A stretch of DNA of 33,379 bases from JBFWML01 sp050251635. Lineage in GTDB: Bacteria > Campylobacterota > Campylobacteria > Campylobacterales > SZUA-545. Positions 22,278 through 31,018 of the stretch are shown here, in pieces; within the stretch, counting starts at the first letter, position 1, and each line of letters starts with the position of its first letter. Both the position numbers and the translations under genes were made by a program. The stretch covers positions 1 to 33,379 of the forward strand of contig JBFWML010000024.1 of NCBI GenBank assembly GCA_050251635.1, in the 5' to 3' direction. The notes under the pieces are model-generated. The model was not told where the DNA came from, did no database searches, and worked only from the letters and a program-made list of their open reading frames with translations.

Positions 22278-24140
22278 TTATCTTTTAAGTTTAAGATAAA
22301 CCGCCAGAATATCGATGGCCGCGGGGGTTACGCCGCTGATTTTTGAAGCGGCCTCAAGGTTGGCGGGCCGATGGCGGTTGAGTTTCTGGACAATCTCGGT
22401 TGAAAGCCCCGGAATTTGATCGAATTTAAAATTTTCAGGAATGGTTTGCGACTGCAAATCTTTCATCCGGTCGATCTGAATTTGCTGCTTTTGCAGATAG
22501 TGAAAATATTTGGCATTGATCAAAATTTGTTCAATCACCGGCTCCGGGTAATCCGCAAAGGATTCAATAAGCGCCACCAGTTTTTCGCGGGTGAATTCGG
22601 GACGGGAGACAATGTTCATGAGCGCCGTTTTCTCCACAATCTTCTCTTCGCCCAGGGCGGCAAGCTTTTCGAGGTTTTCGCGGCTGTTGGTCAAGCTGTT
22701 TGCCTGCAGATACGCCAGCGCCCCGGCCACCTGTTCGCCCTTGGTTTTGACCGTTTCGTAAAAGGCTTTATCCAGCAGTCCCAGCGCAAAACCGTAGCGG
22801 CTTAGGCGCAGATCGGCATTGTCCTCCCGCAGGCTCAGGCGGTATTCGGCGCGGCTGGTGAACATCCGGTAGGGCTCTTGCGTGCCCTTGGTGACCAGAT
22901 CGTCGATCAATACGCCGATGTACGCTTCGTCGCGGCCGAGGATGAGCGGCGGGTTGTTTTGGATTTTGAGCGCGGCGTTGATGCCCGCCATAAGCCCCTG
23001 CGCGGCGGCCTCTTCGTAGCCGGTGGTGCCGTTGATCTGCCCGGCCAGAAAGAGCCCTTCGATCGCCTTGGTTTCTAATGAGTGCGTTAGATCGGTCGGC
23101 TGCACGAAGTCGTATTCGATCGCATAGCCCCAGCGGGTAATGACCGCCTTTTCCAGACCCGGCACGCTGCGGATCATCGCCTCTTGGACATCGGTGGGCA
23201 GCGAGGTGGACAGCCCGTTGATGTAGTATTCGTTGGCTTCGCGGCTTTGGGGTTCGACAAAAAGCTGATGGCTGTCGCGATCGCTAAAACGGTTGACCTT
23301 ATCTTCGATGCTGGGACAATAGCGCGGACCGACCCCTTCGATTTGGCCGGTAAACATCGGCGCGCGGTGAAAGTTGCTGCGGATAATGCGGTGGGTCTCT
23401 TCGGTGGTGTGGGTGATAAAACAGGGGAGCTGATCGGGCTTGAAGCCTTCGCGCGGGGTTCGGAAGCTGAAGGGGACGGGGTTTGCTTCGTTCTCCTGCC
23501 GCGTCATTTTGGAAAAGTCGATGCTGGCGGCGGCAATGCGCGCGCAGGTGCCGGTTTTGAGCCGGCCGACGCTAAGACCCAGCTCCTTTAGCTGCGCGCC
23601 GAGCCGATCGGCGCTGAGTTCGCCCATGCGGCCCATTTTGACGGTTTTCTCCCCCACGTGCACCAGACCGTTTAAGAAGGTTCCCGTGGTCAAAATCACC
23701 GTTTTGGCGCGGTATTCCAGCCCCAGCTGGGTGCGCACGCCCGCCACGCGGCCCGCTTCGACGATCAGCGTTTCGGCCATATCCTGCGTGATGGACAGCT
23801 TGGGCTGGGCCAGACACGCTTCGCGGGCGCACACGGCGTAGGCGTCCATATCGATCTGCGCCCGGCTTCCGCGCACGGCGGGGCCTTTGGTGGCGTTGAG
23901 AATGCGAAACTGCAATCCGGCGCGGTCGGTTAACAGCCCCATCTGGCCGCCCAACGCGTCGAGCTCTTTGACCAAGTGGCCCTTGGCCAGACCGCCCACG
24001 GCGGGGTTGCAGCTGATGGCGCCGATCTGGCTGATTAAAACGGTGATGAGCAGGGTTTCATGGCCCATTCGGGCAGGGGCGAGCGCCGCTTCCACCCCGG
24101 CGTGGCCGCCGCCGATTACAATGACATCGTAGGTTTTCAT
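22278..24140 (-). CDS. mnmG: tRNA uridine 5-carboxymethylaminomethyl modification enzyme MnmG
   Basis: A 620-residue FAD protein. Residues 1-45 hold the FAD-binding VIVIGGGHAGVEAALAPARMG, followed by SCNPAVGGLAKGHLVKELDALGG, the MnmG signature with the essential cysteine, and later LKTGTCARI, the second signature. The C-terminal helical domain (from about 550) binds MnmE. With MnmE it modifies the wobble uridine of several tRNAs. The frame is open to 24179, but the ATG at 24140 gives the conserved first strand. A TACAAT box ends 6 bases before this ATG and no Shine-Dalgarno site is visible. Confidence 0.96.
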   Translation of the reverse strand: MKTYDVIVIGGGHAGVEAALAPARMGHETLLITVLISQIGAISCNPAVGGLAKGHLVKELDALGGQMGLLTDRAGLQFRILNATKGPAVRGSRAQIDMDAYAVCAREACLAQPKLSITQDMAETLIVEAGRVAGVRTQLGLEYRAKTVILTTGTFLNGLVHVGEKTVKMGRMGELSADRLGAQLKELGLSVGRLKTGTCARIAAASIDFSKMTRQENEANPVPFSFRTPREGFKPDQLPCFITHTTEETHRIIRSNFHRAPMFTGQIEGVGPRYCPSIEDKVNRFSDRDSHQLFVEPQSREANEYYINGLSTSLPTDVQEAMIRSVPGLEKAVITRWGYAIEYDFVQPTDLTHSLETKAIEGLFLAGQINGTTGYEEAAAQGLMAGINAALKIQNNPPLILGRDEAYIGVLIDDLVTKGTQEPYRMFTSRAEYRLSLREDNADLRLSRYGFALGLLDKAFYETVKTKGEQVAGALAYLQANSLTNSRENLEKLAALGEEKIVEKTALMNIVSRPEFTREKLVALIESFADYPEPVIEQILINAKYFHYLQKQQIQIDRMKDLQSQTIPENFKFDQIPGLSTEIVQKLNRHRPANLEAASKISGVTPAAIDILAVYLKLKR

Positions 24141-24146
24141 GCGCGG

Positions 24147-24152
24147 ATTGTA
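24147..24152 (-). promoter_or_regulatory. -10 box for mnmG, probably leaderless
   Basis: The minus strand reads TACAAT, with 6 bases between it and the mnmG ATG. The predicted first transcribed base is the A of ATG or the base before it. Confidence 0.5.
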
Positions 24153-24164
24153 AGGAAGATAGAC

Positions 24165-24170
24165 TAAAAT
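24165..24170 (+). promoter_or_regulatory. Possible -10 box for the long plus-strand operon
   Basis: TAAAAT, 35 bases before the GTG at 24206; a second candidate is TATAAA at 24181-24186. AGAGGGG at about 24195-24201 is the ribosome binding site. Divergent from the mnmG promoter. Confidence 0.4.
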
Positions 24171-24205
24171 AGCCCCCATTTATAAAGTAGATAAGAGGGG
24201 TTGCG

Positions 24206-24442
24206 GTGGAAGAGTCCATCCAGCACGAGTTGGAAAAAATCCTCAGCGATCTTGAACGCATCAGCGATCTGGTGGCCCAAAAAGAGGCGGAGCTGGGGCT
24301 GGTGCGCGAACTTTCTCTGGTCGCCCACGACGAAACCTGTTATGAGCTGAAGCTGGACGAGCAGGTGTTTTATCTCGATCGGCCGCTGATGCAGGCGCTC
24401 TTTGACCGGCTTGAGGCGTTGGGTTTCGGGGAGCTGCTTTGA
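24206..24442 (+). CDS. Small coiled-coil protein of unknown function
   Basis: A 78-residue soluble protein. Residues 3-30 form one heptad-like helix (IQHELEKILSDLERISDLVAQ), followed by a short beta-rich part (ETCYELKLDEQVFYLD) and a final helix. GTG start with AGAGGGG upstream. It is the first gene of the ten-gene plus-strand run and overlaps the PglF-type gene by 4 bases (TTGA). No family recognised. Codon use matches its neighbours, so it is likely real. Confidence 0.6.
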   Translation: MEESIQHELEKILSDLERISDLVAQKEAELGLVRELSLVAHDETCYELKLDEQVFYLDRPLMQALFDRLEALGFGELL

Positions 24443-26244
24443 AGGATTTCCGGGCGCGGCTTTTTAGACCCGATACCCTCAAGCGGGTCTGGTTTTTTCT
24501 GCTTTCGGACCTGCTGCTTTCGTTGTTAACCCTCTATTTTTCCTATCTGCTGCGCTTTAACTTCGAGATGGAGGAGGCGTTTTTCCGCTCCTTCTGGCTC
24601 TTTTTCGGGGTTTTGGCGGTCTTAAAGCTGGGGGCGTTCGGCCTGTTTGGGGTGTATCAGATTCCCTGGCGGTTCTTTTCGCTGGACGGATTGGAGCGGG
24701 TGGCCAAGGCCCATGTGGCGGCCTATGCGCTCTTTTTCGGGGGCTATATGCTGTTTGATTCGCTTCTGGGCGAGGCGATGCCGGTTTTTCCCCGATCGGT
24801 GGCCTTTATCGACTTTGCCCTTTCGATGCTTTTTATCGGCGCGCTGCGCATTGCCAAGCGGGTGGTGCTCGAAAGCCAGAACCGTTCGGGCAAGGCGGCG
24901 GTGATTGTGGGCGCCGGACGCGAAGGGGAGCTGATGGCCCGCTTTCTCTACGACCGCGCCAGCGAGCTGTATCCCCTCTTTTTTGTGGATGAAGACGAGG
25001 AAAAACAGGGGCTTCGCATTCAGAACCTGCCGGTGATCGGCCCCGGAGCGCTGCCTGAGCTGGTGGAAAAATACGGCATCGAAGCGGCGGTTTTGGCGCT
25101 GGGCAATGCCACCCCGGCGCAGACGCAAAAATATTACGAACTGCTCAGCGGCGCGGGTATCGGCGAGGTCAAGATGGCCCGGCCGCTGGCCGATGATCGC
25201 GCTGCGATTGCGGAGCTTTCCATTGAAGACCTGCTGGCGCGCGCGCCCAAGGACTTGGATCAGGAGGCGATCCGCGCCTTTGTGTCGGGCAAACGGGTTT
25301 TGATCACCGGCGCGGGGGGCAGCATCGGCAGCGAACTGGCCCGCCGCACGCTGCTTTACGGCGCATCCGAATTGGCGCTGGTGGACAGCAGCGAGTTTAA
25401 TCTTTATCAAATCGGCGAGGAGCTGGCGGGCAGGGCGGTTTTGCTTAAATTGGTTTCGGTGACCGATCGGGCCAAGCTGGCGGCGGTGTTTGCGGCCTTT
25501 AAACCCCAGATCGTGCTGCACGCGGCGGCCTACAAACACGTGCCGCTGGTGGAGGCCAACCCCAAGGCGGCGGTGGAGAACAATATCACCGGCACGATCA
25601 ATGCCGCCGACTTGGCCATTGAGCACGGCGTGGAGACCTTTGTGCTCATTTCCACCGACAAGGCGGTGCGCCCCACCAATATTATGGGGGCGACCAAACG
25701 GGTGTGCGAACTCTACGTGCAGAACGTGCCCAGCGGCCAGACCCGCATGACGGCGGTGCGCTTTGGCAACGTGCTGGGTTCGAGCGGATCGGTGGTGCCG
25801 CGTTTTCGCGAGCTGATCGCCCAAAACCGGCCGCTGACGGTGACGCACCCGGAGATGACCCGCTATTTTATGCTCATCGGCGAAGCGGTGGAGCTGGTGC
25901 TTCAGGCGGCTTCGCTGGCTCAGGGCGGCGAGGTGTTTGTGCTGGATATGGGCAAGCCGGTTAAGATCGCCGATCTGGCGAGCCGGATGCTGCAGCTGTC
26001 GGGCAAAACCGGATTGGGGATTGTGTACACGGGGTTGCGTCCCGGCGAAAAACTCTACGAAGAGCTGCTTATCGAAGAAGGAGACGGCCGCACCCGTTAT
26101 CCGTCGATCTTCGTGGGCCGCCCCACGCCGCAGAATATCAGCGAACTGCAATCTAAGATCGATAACCTGCTAACAGCGGAGGAGATTCCCGCCGCGCTTA
26201 AGGCCATCGTGCCCGAATTTAACCACAACAAGGGAGCCGCATGA
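24439..26244 (+). CDS. Membrane-bound UDP-GlcNAc 4,6-dehydratase-like protein (PglF/WbpM family)
   Basis: A 601-residue protein. Four N-terminal membrane helices (about 17-38, 51-73, 91-112, 119-137), a CoA-binding-like Rossmann domain (about 150-275) and a long-chain SDR domain with the NAD motif GAGGSIGSEL at 291-300. The active site has STDK (405-408) with Met in MGATK in place of the usual YxxxK tyrosine; the Thr-Asp-Lys triad of PglF/PseB-type dehydratases is complete. Such enzymes start synthesis of bacillosamine or other rare sugars for glycoproteins or surface glycans. TTG start overlaps the preceding stop by 4 bases. No glycosyltransferases are adjacent, so the exact glycan is not shown. 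Confidence 0.88.
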   Translation: MKDFRARLFRPDTLKRVWFFLLSDLLLSLLTLYFSYLLRFNFEMEEAFFRSFWLFFGVLAVLKLGAFGLFGVYQIPWRFFSLDGLERVAKAHVAAYALFFGGYMLFDSLLGEAMPVFPRSVAFIDFALSMLFIGALRIAKRVVLESQNRSGKAAVIVGAGREGELMARFLYDRASELYPLFFVDEDEEKQGLRIQNLPVIGPGALPELVEKYGIEAAVLALGNATPAQTQKYYELLSGAGIGEVKMARPLADDRAAIAELSIEDLLARAPKDLDQEAIRAFVSGKRVLITGAGGSIGSELARRTLLYGASELALVDSSEFNLYQIGEELAGRAVLLKLVSVTDRAKLAAVFAAFKPQIVLHAAAYKHVPLVEANPKAAVENNITGTINAADLAIEHGVETFVLISTDKAVRPTNIMGATKRVCELYVQNVPSGQTRMTAVRFGNVLGSSGSVVPRFRELIAQNRPLTVTHPEMTRYFMLIGEAVELVLQAASLAQGGEVFVLDMGKPVKIADLASRMLQLSGKTGLGIVYTGLRPGEKLYEELLIEEGDGRTRYPSIFVGRPTPQNISELQSKIDNLLTAEEIPAALKAIVPEFNHNKGAA

Positions 26245-27596
26245 AGTCCATCTACCGCGAATACGACATTAGAGGTATCTTTGAAAAGGAGCTGAACGAA
26301 ACGAGCGTTAAGCGGATCGGCTTTTTTCTGGGCCAAAAAATCGGCGCGGGCAAAACCGTGGCGATCGGCTTTGATGCCCGCACCCATTCGCCCGTGCTCT
26401 TTGGCTGGCTGGCCAGCGGTTTTAACCATGCGGGACTGAAGGTGCTCAACCTCGGCATGTGCCCCACGCCCGTTTCCTACTTTGCGGGGTTTCAGGCCTT
26501 TGGCGGCACAACCCCGGCGGGCACGGTGATGATTACCGGCAGCCACAACCCGCCCGAATACAACGGCTTTAAAATTACCATCGCCAACGCGCCCTTTTTC
26601 GGCGAGCAGATCTACGCGCTGGGCCGCGAGATTATGGCGTCAAATGAGAACATCCCCGACAACCCCGCCGCGACCCAAGTGGATGCGCTGGCGCGCTACA
26701 TTGCCTATCTTTCAAACGAATTCAAGCATCTTGGCGCCCTTAAAGAGAAGGTCGCCTTCGACTGCGGCAACGGTGTGGCGTCGCTGGCCCTGCTGCCCGT
26801 GCTGAAAAATCTGGGTATCAACGCCGAAGTGCTCTACCCCGAACCCGACGGGACGTTTCCCAACCACCACCCCGACCCCAGCGAAGAGGAGAACCTCGAA
26901 GACCTCAAACACGCCATGAAAAAACACGGCGAACACTACGGCTTTGCCTACGACGGCGACGCCGATCGCATTGCGATGCTCAGCCAGAAATACAACTTTA
27001 AAGGCGACGTGCTGGCGCTCTTTTTGGCGCGGCATATTAAAAACCCGGTCGTCATCGGCGAGGTGAAATGTTCGCAGGTGATGTACGATGAAATCAACAA
27101 GTTTGGCCGTGCGATCATGTACAAAACGGGCCACAGCAACCTCAAAGTCAAGATCAAAGAGACCGGGGCGAGCTTTGCCGCCGAGGTTTCCGGCCATCTG
27201 TTTTTTAATGACCGCTATTTCGGCTACGACGATGCGATCTACGCCACCTTGCGGCTGATGGAGCTGGTGCATCAGGGTTTTGATTTTGACGGCGAGTTTG
27301 AGAAGCTGCCCAAAACCTACAGCACCGATGAGATCAAGGTCAAAACGACCGAAGAGGCGAAGTTCGCCATTATCGATCGGCTCAAAGCGGCGCTGAAAAA
27401 CCCGCCCGCCGGTTTCCCGCACATCCGCGACATCATCGACATCGACGGCGTTCGCGTCATTTTCGACCAAGGCTGGGGTCTGGTGCGCGCCTCCAACACG
27501 ACCCCCGTGCTGGTGACCCGGTTTGAGGCCCAAAGCGAGGCCGATCTGGCCGCCATTCAAAAAGCAATGACCCAACTGCTGGAAAGCTGCCAATGA
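26241..27596 (+). CDS. Phosphomannomutase/phosphoglucomutase
   Basis: A 451-residue alpha-D-phosphohexomutase. Phosphoserine S101 in TGSHNPPEYNG, metal loop DGDADR at 238-243, sugar-binding EVSGH at 315-319 and phosphate-binding RASNTTP at 416-422. It resembles the AlgC/ManB bifunctional group that interconverts mannose- or glucose-1- and 6-phosphate. Overlaps the PglF-type gene by 4 bases (ATGA), consistent with supply of activated sugars for surface glycans. Sugar preference cannot be read from the sequence with confidence. Confidence 0.92.
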   Translation: MKSIYREYDIRGIFEKELNETSVKRIGFFLGQKIGAGKTVAIGFDARTHSPVLFGWLASGFNHAGLKVLNLGMCPTPVSYFAGFQAFGGTTPAGTVMITGSHNPPEYNGFKITIANAPFFGEQIYALGREIMASNENIPDNPAATQVDALARYIAYLSNEFKHLGALKEKVAFDCGNGVASLALLPVLKNLGINAEVLYPEPDGTFPNHHPDPSEEENLEDLKHAMKKHGEHYGFAYDGDADRIAMLSQKYNFKGDVLALFLARHIKNPVVIGEVKCSQVMYDEINKFGRAIMYKTGHSNLKVKIKETGASFAAEVSGHLFFNDRYFGYDDAIYATLRLMELVHQGFDFDGEFEKLPKTYSTDEIKVKTTEEAKFAIIDRLKAALKNPPAGFPHIRDIIDIDGVRVIFDQGWGLVRASNTTPVLVTRFEAQSEADLAAIQKAMTQLLESCQ

Positions 27597-27967
27597 AAAA
27601 ACTGTTTTTAGCCCTGCTGCTGCTCCTGCCCCTGTTTGCGCAAAACGATCCGGAGCAGGGCGAAGAGCGTTTCAAGCTGGAGATTGAGACCCTAGGCGAG
27701 GCCAAGCGCCGCTTTAAACTCAGCATCGCCGCCGACGGCACCGCGCCGCTGGCCGATCGGGTCACGCTGGCGGTGGAGGAGGGGGGCGAAACCAGGCTGA
27801 TCGTGCTGGAACCCGAAGGCGCGCCCGAAGCGAGCGGCGACAGGCTGTATAGCGCGGTGGACTTTTTGCCCGACCCGAAATCCAAACGGCGCTACTATCT
27901 GCGCGGACTTTATGGCCCCCACGACGATCAGGCCGTGATGATCCGCTTTGTGATCTTTAAATACTGA
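27593..27967 (+). CDS. Small exported protein of unknown function
   Basis: A 124-residue protein with a signal peptide (MKKLFLALLLLLPLFAQ, cleavage near residue 17). The mature part is acidic and beta-rich (FKLEIETLGEAKRRFKLSIAADG, VTLAVEEGGETRLIVLEPEG), ending in a basic-aromatic segment. No cysteine and no known motif. It overlaps the mutase gene by 4 bases and the exonuclease gene by 1 base (TGATG). Probably periplasmic. Confidence 0.6.
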   Translation: MKKLFLALLLLLPLFAQNDPEQGEERFKLEIETLGEAKRRFKLSIAADGTAPLADRVTLAVEEGGETRLIVLEPEGAPEASGDRLYSAVDFLPDPKSKRRYYLRGLYGPHDDQAVMIRFVIFKY

Positions 27968-28719
27968 TGGCCGCGTTTATTCTGCTCGATACCGAAACCA
28001 CCGGTGCGGGGCCGGGGGATCGGCTGTGCCAGATCGCCTTTTTGGTGGCGGAGGGCAAAGCGCCTTTGCGCGCGGTGGAAAGCTTTTGCAAGCCGCCGCT
28101 GCCCATCGGCTTTGGCGCGATGGCGGTGCATCATATTACCAACGAACAGGTTGCCGACAAGCCCGCCTATGCAGACAGCGAAGCGGCGGCGGCGCTGGCG
28201 GCGCTGAATCTGCCGCAGAATGTGCTGATTATCCACAATGCGCCCTTCGATGTGGAGATGCTGCGGCGCGAAGGGGTGGTCTGGAAAGGCCCGGTCATCG
28301 ACACGCTGCGTTGCGCGCGGCATCTGATCGACGAGGTCGAAAGCCACGCGCTGCAATATCTGCGCTACGCCTTGGGTTTTTACAAGGACGAAACCGCCGT
28401 GGCCGACGCTCTGGGCGCGACGATCAACGCCCATGACGCGCTGGGCGATGTGATTGTGCTGTATCTATTAATGAAACACCTGATGGCCAAGGTGGGCAAA
28501 AACGGCGGCGGCGTGGATGAGCTGATCCGGCTCTCCACCGAACCCGTGCTGCTGAAAAAGTTCCGCTTCGGCAAATACCGCGGCATGGCCTACGAAGAGG
28601 TGGCCCGAACCGATCCGGGCTATCTGGACTGGTTGTTAAAAAGCGAGCTGCAAAAAGAGGAGCCGGACGAAGACCTGCGCCACACGTTAACCCACTATCT
28701 GCAAGGAAGCGGGCGGTGA
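27967..28719 (+). CDS. DEDDh-type 3'-5' exonuclease (DnaQ / exonuclease X-like)
   Basis: A 250-residue exonuclease. The DEDDh residues are visible: D8 and E10 in LLDTETTG, Asp in HNAPFD (about residue 98), and His/Asp in NAHDALGD (about 157-162). The C-terminal 50 residues (FRFGKYRGMAYEEVARTDPGYLDWLL) form the small zinc-less domain found at the end of exonuclease X-like proteins. It lacks Pol III tau/alpha-binding features, so a repair or RNA/DNA trimming exonuclease is more likely than the replicative epsilon subunit, but epsilon cannot be excluded. Confidence 0.85.
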   Translation: MAAFILLDTETTGAGPGDRLCQIAFLVAEGKAPLRAVESFCKPPLPIGFGAMAVHHITNEQVADKPAYADSEAAAALAALNLPQNVLIIHNAPFDVEMLRREGVVWKGPVIDTLRCARHLIDEVESHALQYLRYALGFYKDETAVADALGATINAHDALGDVIVLYLLMKHLMAKVGKNGGGVDELIRLSTEPVLLKKFRFGKYRGMAYEEVARTDPGYLDWLLKSELQKEEPDEDLRHTLTHYLQGSGR

Positions 28720-29129
28720 TCAAGATCACGCTGCTAAGCATCTGGGCGGTATTGACGCTGATTTTGCTGATTGCGATCTTTTCCTTTACCATCTTTAAAA
28801 TCGCCCAGATGATCCGCAAGCCCCCGCCGCCTAAAGCGGTGGTCATCCCCGATATTCCCATCGGCGAGATGGAGCGGATTATTCAGGATAAAAACAGCCC
28901 CATGCCCAAGCTGATCGGCGTGATTCGCGCGCTGGTGGCCCACCATCCGATCCCGCTCAAAAAGGACGGCAAGCCCACCAAGGAGGCCAAGCGGTATCTG
29001 GATCTCATCTTTACGATGGCCAGTCACAAGAGCATGACCGATCAGCTTCAAGACGAGATGTACGACGTGCTGACCGAAGCCAACCCCACCTATTTACGCG
29101 AGTTTAACCGTGCCCGCCGCGCCAGTTAG
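28716..29129 (+). CDS. Single-pass membrane protein of unknown function
   Basis: A 137-residue protein. One N-terminal membrane helix (about 6-31), a Lys/Pro linker (KPPPPKAVV), then a soluble helical domain (about 45-137) rich in basic residues (IPLKKDGKPTKEAKRYLDLI). GTG start overlapping the exonuclease by 4 bases; mobA begins inside its last 20 bases. Conserved in sequence style with other Campylobacterota hypotheticals; no function known to me. Confidence 0.6.
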   Translation: MIKITLLSIWAVLTLILLIAIFSFTIFKIAQMIRKPPPPKAVVIPDIPIGEMERIIQDKNSPMPKLIGVIRALVAHHPIPLKKDGKPTKEAKRYLDLIFTMASHKSMTDQLQDEMYDVLTEANPTYLREFNRARRAS

Positions 29130-29670
29130 CGCCGTGATTTTGGCCGGGGGCCAGTCGAGCCGGATGGGGCGGGACAAGGCGCTGCTGCCCTTTGGCGGGT
29201 TTGACACGCTCGCGGAGTATCAGTTTAGGCGTTTGCAGCCGCTTTTTGATGAGGTCTTTGTCTCACTCAAAACCGATAAGCTGCCTTTTCAAGCGCTGAT
29301 CATTTATGATTGCGCCGAACTTTCCGCCCCGATCGTCGCGTTGACGGCGATTTTAAGGGCGGTAAAAACCCCCCGCGTCTTTGTGCTGGCGGTGGATACG
29401 CCCTTTTTTGACGCGGCGGCGATCGCGCGGCTTTTGGCGGTGGATGCGCCTGTGGCGATGGCGCGCACGCCCGGCGGCGAACATCCCATGTGCGCGGTGT
29501 ACGATCGGGCTTTGTTGCCGCTGTTTGAGGCGGCTTTGGGGCGAAACGAGCTGGCGCTGCACCGGGCGCTGGCAAACGAAAAAATTGTTTATGCGGATTT
29601 TGAGGAGCGGTTATTGACCAACTTAAACCACCCGAACGAATACGAAGCGGCGAAATGCGAATCGGCCTGA
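29110..29670 (+). CDS. mobA: Molybdenum cofactor guanylyltransferase
   Basis: A 186-residue nucleotidyltransferase. The nucleotide-binding LAGGQSSRMGRDK is at 11-23, the metal-binding aspartate in LAVDTPF is near 96, and the C-terminal NLNHPNEY is the MobA N-x-N-x-P motif. It adds GMP to molybdopterin to give MGD, required by DMSO-reductase-family enzymes such as formate dehydrogenase or nitrate reductase. GTG start at 29110, overlapping the preceding gene by 20 bases. Its end overlaps the phosphodiesterase gene by 16. Confidence 0.92.
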   Translation: MPAAPVSAVILAGGQSSRMGRDKALLPFGGFDTLAEYQFRRLQPLFDEVFVSLKTDKLPFQALIIYDCAELSAPIVALTAILRAVKTPRVFVLAVDTPFFDAAAIARLLAVDAPVAMARTPGGEHPMCAVYDRALLPLFEAALGRNELALHRALANEKIVYADFEERLLTNLNHPNEYEAAKCESA

Positions 29671-30164
29671 TTTCCGACAGCCACCACGCCTTCGATCGGC
29701 TGGAAACCGCGCTGGAAAAGCTGCTAAACGAAGGGATCGATTTGCTGCTGCACGCGGGGGATATGGGCACCGAAGAGACGCTGCAAAAGCTGGCGGCGCT
29801 GGCGGTTCCCAGCTACGCGGTCTTTGGCAATAACGATTACAACCTCTTTGCGCTGCGCGAGCGCTTTAATGTGGAGGCGGAGCCGTGGCGGGTCAAGCAC
29901 GAAGGGTTGCGCATTAAACTGATGCACCGCCCGCTCTACTTTGAAAACGACGGCACGGACTTGACGGTCTTTGGGCACACCCACATTCCCGAAGCGAAAC
30001 TGGCGGGCAAAACGCTGGTCATTAACCCCGGTGAGGTGTGCGGAAGAGAGAGCGGCGAAACCCACTGTGCCATTGCCGTTTTGAAGGAAACGGGCTGGCG
30101 CGTCACCCAATACCGCGCCGACAAAAACGGCTGGCGGGAAGAAACAACGGAGTTTACTTTTTGA
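29655..30164 (+). CDS. YfcE/MJ0936-family metallophosphoesterase
   Basis: A 169-residue phosphodiesterase. Metal-binding motifs in order: D8-S-H10 (ISDSHH), LLHAGDMG, FGNNDYN, a histidine in KLMHRPL and FGHTH. This set is complete for the small YfcE/MJ0936 phosphoesterases, which hydrolyse artificial phosphodiesters and whose natural substrate is mostly unknown. It overlaps mobA by 16 bases and bioB by 4. Confidence 0.88.
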   Translation: MRIGLISDSHHAFDRLETALEKLLNEGIDLLLHAGDMGTEETLQKLAALAVPSYAVFGNNDYNLFALRERFNVEAEPWRVKHEGLRIKLMHRPLYFENDGTDLTVFGHTHIPEAKLAGKTLVINPGEVCGRESGETHCAIAVLKETGWRVTQYRADKNGWREETTEFTF

Positions 30165-31015
30165 AAAACATTTTTCTCTGCGCGATCAGCAACATTGCCA
30201 GCGGAAGCTGCAACGAGGATTGCGGTTTTTGCGCCCAGTCGGCCCGCTGGAAAGCCGACATCGAACGGTACAAAGCCAAGCCGATCGAGACGATCGTAAA
30301 CGAAGCCAAAGCGGCCAAAAACGCCGGAGCGGTGGGGTTTTGTTTGGTCACGGCGGGCAAAGGCGTGACGGATCAAACGCTGGAATTTGTGTGTCAAGCG
30401 GCCCGCGCGGTCAACGCCGAAAAGCTGGAACTGAAACTGATCGCCTGTAACGGCACCGCCACGCGGGAACAGTTGCGGGCAATGAAACAGGCGGGCGTTA
30501 AAGCCTATAACCACAACCTCGAAACAAGCGAAAAGTTTTACCCCCAAATCTGCACCACGCACGGTTGGAAAGAGCGTTATGAGACCTGCCTAAACGCCAA
30601 TGCCGAAGGGCTGGATCTGGTCTGCGGCGGCATTTTCGGCTTGGGCGAAAGCGATGCCGATCGGGAGGATTTTTTGCGCTCGGTTAAAAGCCTGAACCCC
30701 AAAACCGTGCCGCTGAACTTTTTTATCGCCAATCCCGCACTGCCGATCCAGCAGCCCGTGATGGCGACCGACGAGGCGCTTTTTTGGGTGAGAAGGTCGC
30801 GCGAGGTGCTGGGCGAAAAGCGCCGCATTATGCTGGCGGGCGGCAAAGAGCAGGCCTTCGGCGGGCGGCTTATGGAAGCGGTCGAGGCCGGAGCCAACGC
30901 GCTGGTGGTGGGCAACTACCTGACCACCACCGGCATGGAGAGCCGCGCGCTGCACGACCAACTCAAAAACGCGGGCTACCAAATAGCCGACCCTAAAAAT
31001 TGCAAAGGAGAATAA
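30161..31015 (+). CDS. bioB: Biotin synthase
   Basis: A 284-residue radical SAM enzyme. The [4Fe-4S] cysteines are C17, C21 and C24 (CNEDCGFC). The [2Fe-2S] sulfur-source ligands can be matched to cysteines in GFCLVTAGK, LIACNGTAT and DLVCGGIFGLGE and the arginine in RRIMLAGGKEQ. The short N-terminus is usual in Campylobacterota. The frame is open to 30038, but TTG at 30161, overlapping the phosphodiesterase stop (TTGA) with GGAG 8 bases upstream, fits the expected start. It converts dethiobiotin to biotin. Confidence 0.92.
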   Translation: MKNIFLCAISNIASGSCNEDCGFCAQSARWKADIERYKAKPIETIVNEAKAAKNAGAVGFCLVTAGKGVTDQTLEFVCQAARAVNAEKLELKLIACNGTATREQLRAMKQAGVKAYNHNLETSEKFYPQICTTHGWKERYETCLNANAEGLDLVCGGIFGLGESDADREDFLRSVKSLNPKTVPLNFFIANPALPIQQPVMATDEALFWVRRSREVLGEKRRIMLAGGKEQAFGGRLMEAVEAGANALVVGNYLTTTGMESRALHDQLKNAGYQIADPKNCKGE

Positions 31016-31018
31016 ACA

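Noticed and set aside
24622..26151. 509-codon open frame antisense to the PglF-like gene
   Set aside because: Mirror of a strongly conserved coding frame, Arg/His-rich, no start signal.
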